Below are positions 63,803 through 64,000 of a stretch of 64,000 bases of DNA, piece by piece. The position numbers and the translations under genes were made by a program. This DNA is from Phytophthora sp. 'mugwort' (taxonomy: Eukaryota; Oomycota; Peronosporomycetes; Peronosporales; Peronosporaceae), in the NCBI GenBank assembly GCA_033558025.1, contig JAUCEF010000002.1, positions 1,922,001 through 1,986,000 of the forward strand, written 5' to 3'. A model generated the notes under the pieces. The model did no database searches. It had not been told where the DNA came from and worked only from the letters and a program-made list of their open reading frames with translations. The stretch's first letter is position 1; every line of letters begins with the position of its first letter.

Positions 63803-64000
63803 ATGCCGCCGAGGTCGAGCTTCGCGTCCGAATTCCTGCTGCGCGAGCTGCTCTCGGCGTTGGGCGCGCCTCTCATCGCTGCTCATGCGCCCGCTGACAG
63901 CTTCTCTGAGAGTCAGAGCGAAGACACCGAGTCGCAGTCCGCTGCCTGGGCTGCGAACGGCGCTCAGTCGCGCGTCATGCTCGTCCGCCGCACCAACAGC
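63803..64000 (+). CDS. Start of an unidentified gene, runs off the window
   Basis: From ATG 63803 the frame is open for 66 codons to the edge: MPPRSSFASEFLLRELLSAL, GAPLIAAHAPADSFSESQSE, DTESQSAAWAANGAQSRVML, VRRTNS. Strong GC-rich coding bias and divergent placement next to a host gene support it. The N-terminus is amphipathic, then Ser/Glu-rich. Family unknown from this part. Confidence 0.6.
   Translation, partial: MPPRSSFASEFLLRELLSALGAPLIAAHAPADSFSESQSEDTESQSAAWAANGAQSRVMLVRRTNS

Noticed and set aside
1..64000. CRISPR arrays, bacterial operons, rRNA or tRNA genes
   Set aside because: No regularly spaced identical repeats with unique spacers, no ribosomal RNA signature and no complete tRNA cloverleaf were seen; the sequence is eukaryotic.

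Overview
The window looks like a repeat-rich, accessory part of an oomycete nuclear genome, most likely Phytophthora or a close relative. The evidence is secreted pectin lyases with an oomycete-type initiator (TCACTTGCAATTTTCC) upstream, short GT-AG introns of 68-92 bp, and a dense nest of Gypsy, Copia, hAT, Helitron and DDE_4-type transposable elements. Most of the sequence is mobile DNA, much of it broken.

Layout. 1-10912: a minus-strand Ty3/Gypsy element (C) that runs off the left edge and is split by a second, chromodomain-bearing Gypsy element (B, 2405-9457). 10913-12460: short local repeats, including a ~51-bp minisatellite. 12465-15410: a secreted protein with two fused pectin lyase domains. 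16868-18164: an unidentified 218-aa gene facing a small CENP-B/pogo-type helix-turn-helix gene, each next to a striking palindrome. 19179-22320: decayed Gypsy pieces. 22338-25685: a complete but mutated hAT element with 8-bp target duplications, inside another Gypsy relic. 27099-28360: a decayed DDE_4 transposase. 29398-29560: a pectin lyase fragment. 30627-31946 and 46540-47850: two convergent single-domain pectin lyase genes sharing a near-identical inverted 1216-bp block. Between them lie an old LTR, a GATC-dense stretch, a 5'-truncated chromodomain Gypsy element (D, to 37987) and a Helitron (about 38636-45611 or further) carrying its own nested hAT (41879-43731). 50513-51268: a Copia fragment cut by Gypsy element H (51269-58928), which lacks integrase. 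60464-60832: a solo LTR with a 4-bp target duplication.

61384-64000 is different: compact host housekeeping DNA. It holds a mitochondrial complex I B8/NDUFA2-type subunit with one intron, a tail-to-tail four-exon gene for a DUF202-like membrane protein probably targeted to mitochondria, and a divergent gene that runs off the right edge. The window therefore crosses from a TE and cell-wall-degrading-enzyme island into a gene-dense block.

Functionally, the three intact pectin lyases (four catalytic domains) and one fragment form a local expanded family for degrading plant pectin. The repeats record an order of insertion: B after C, hAT G after its Gypsy host, hAT J after the Helitron, H after the Copia element. 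I found no obviously new gene system. The most unusual items are the double-domain pectin lyase, the homogenised inverted pair, the GATC-dense family, and the palindromes flanking the 218-aa and CENP-B-like genes.
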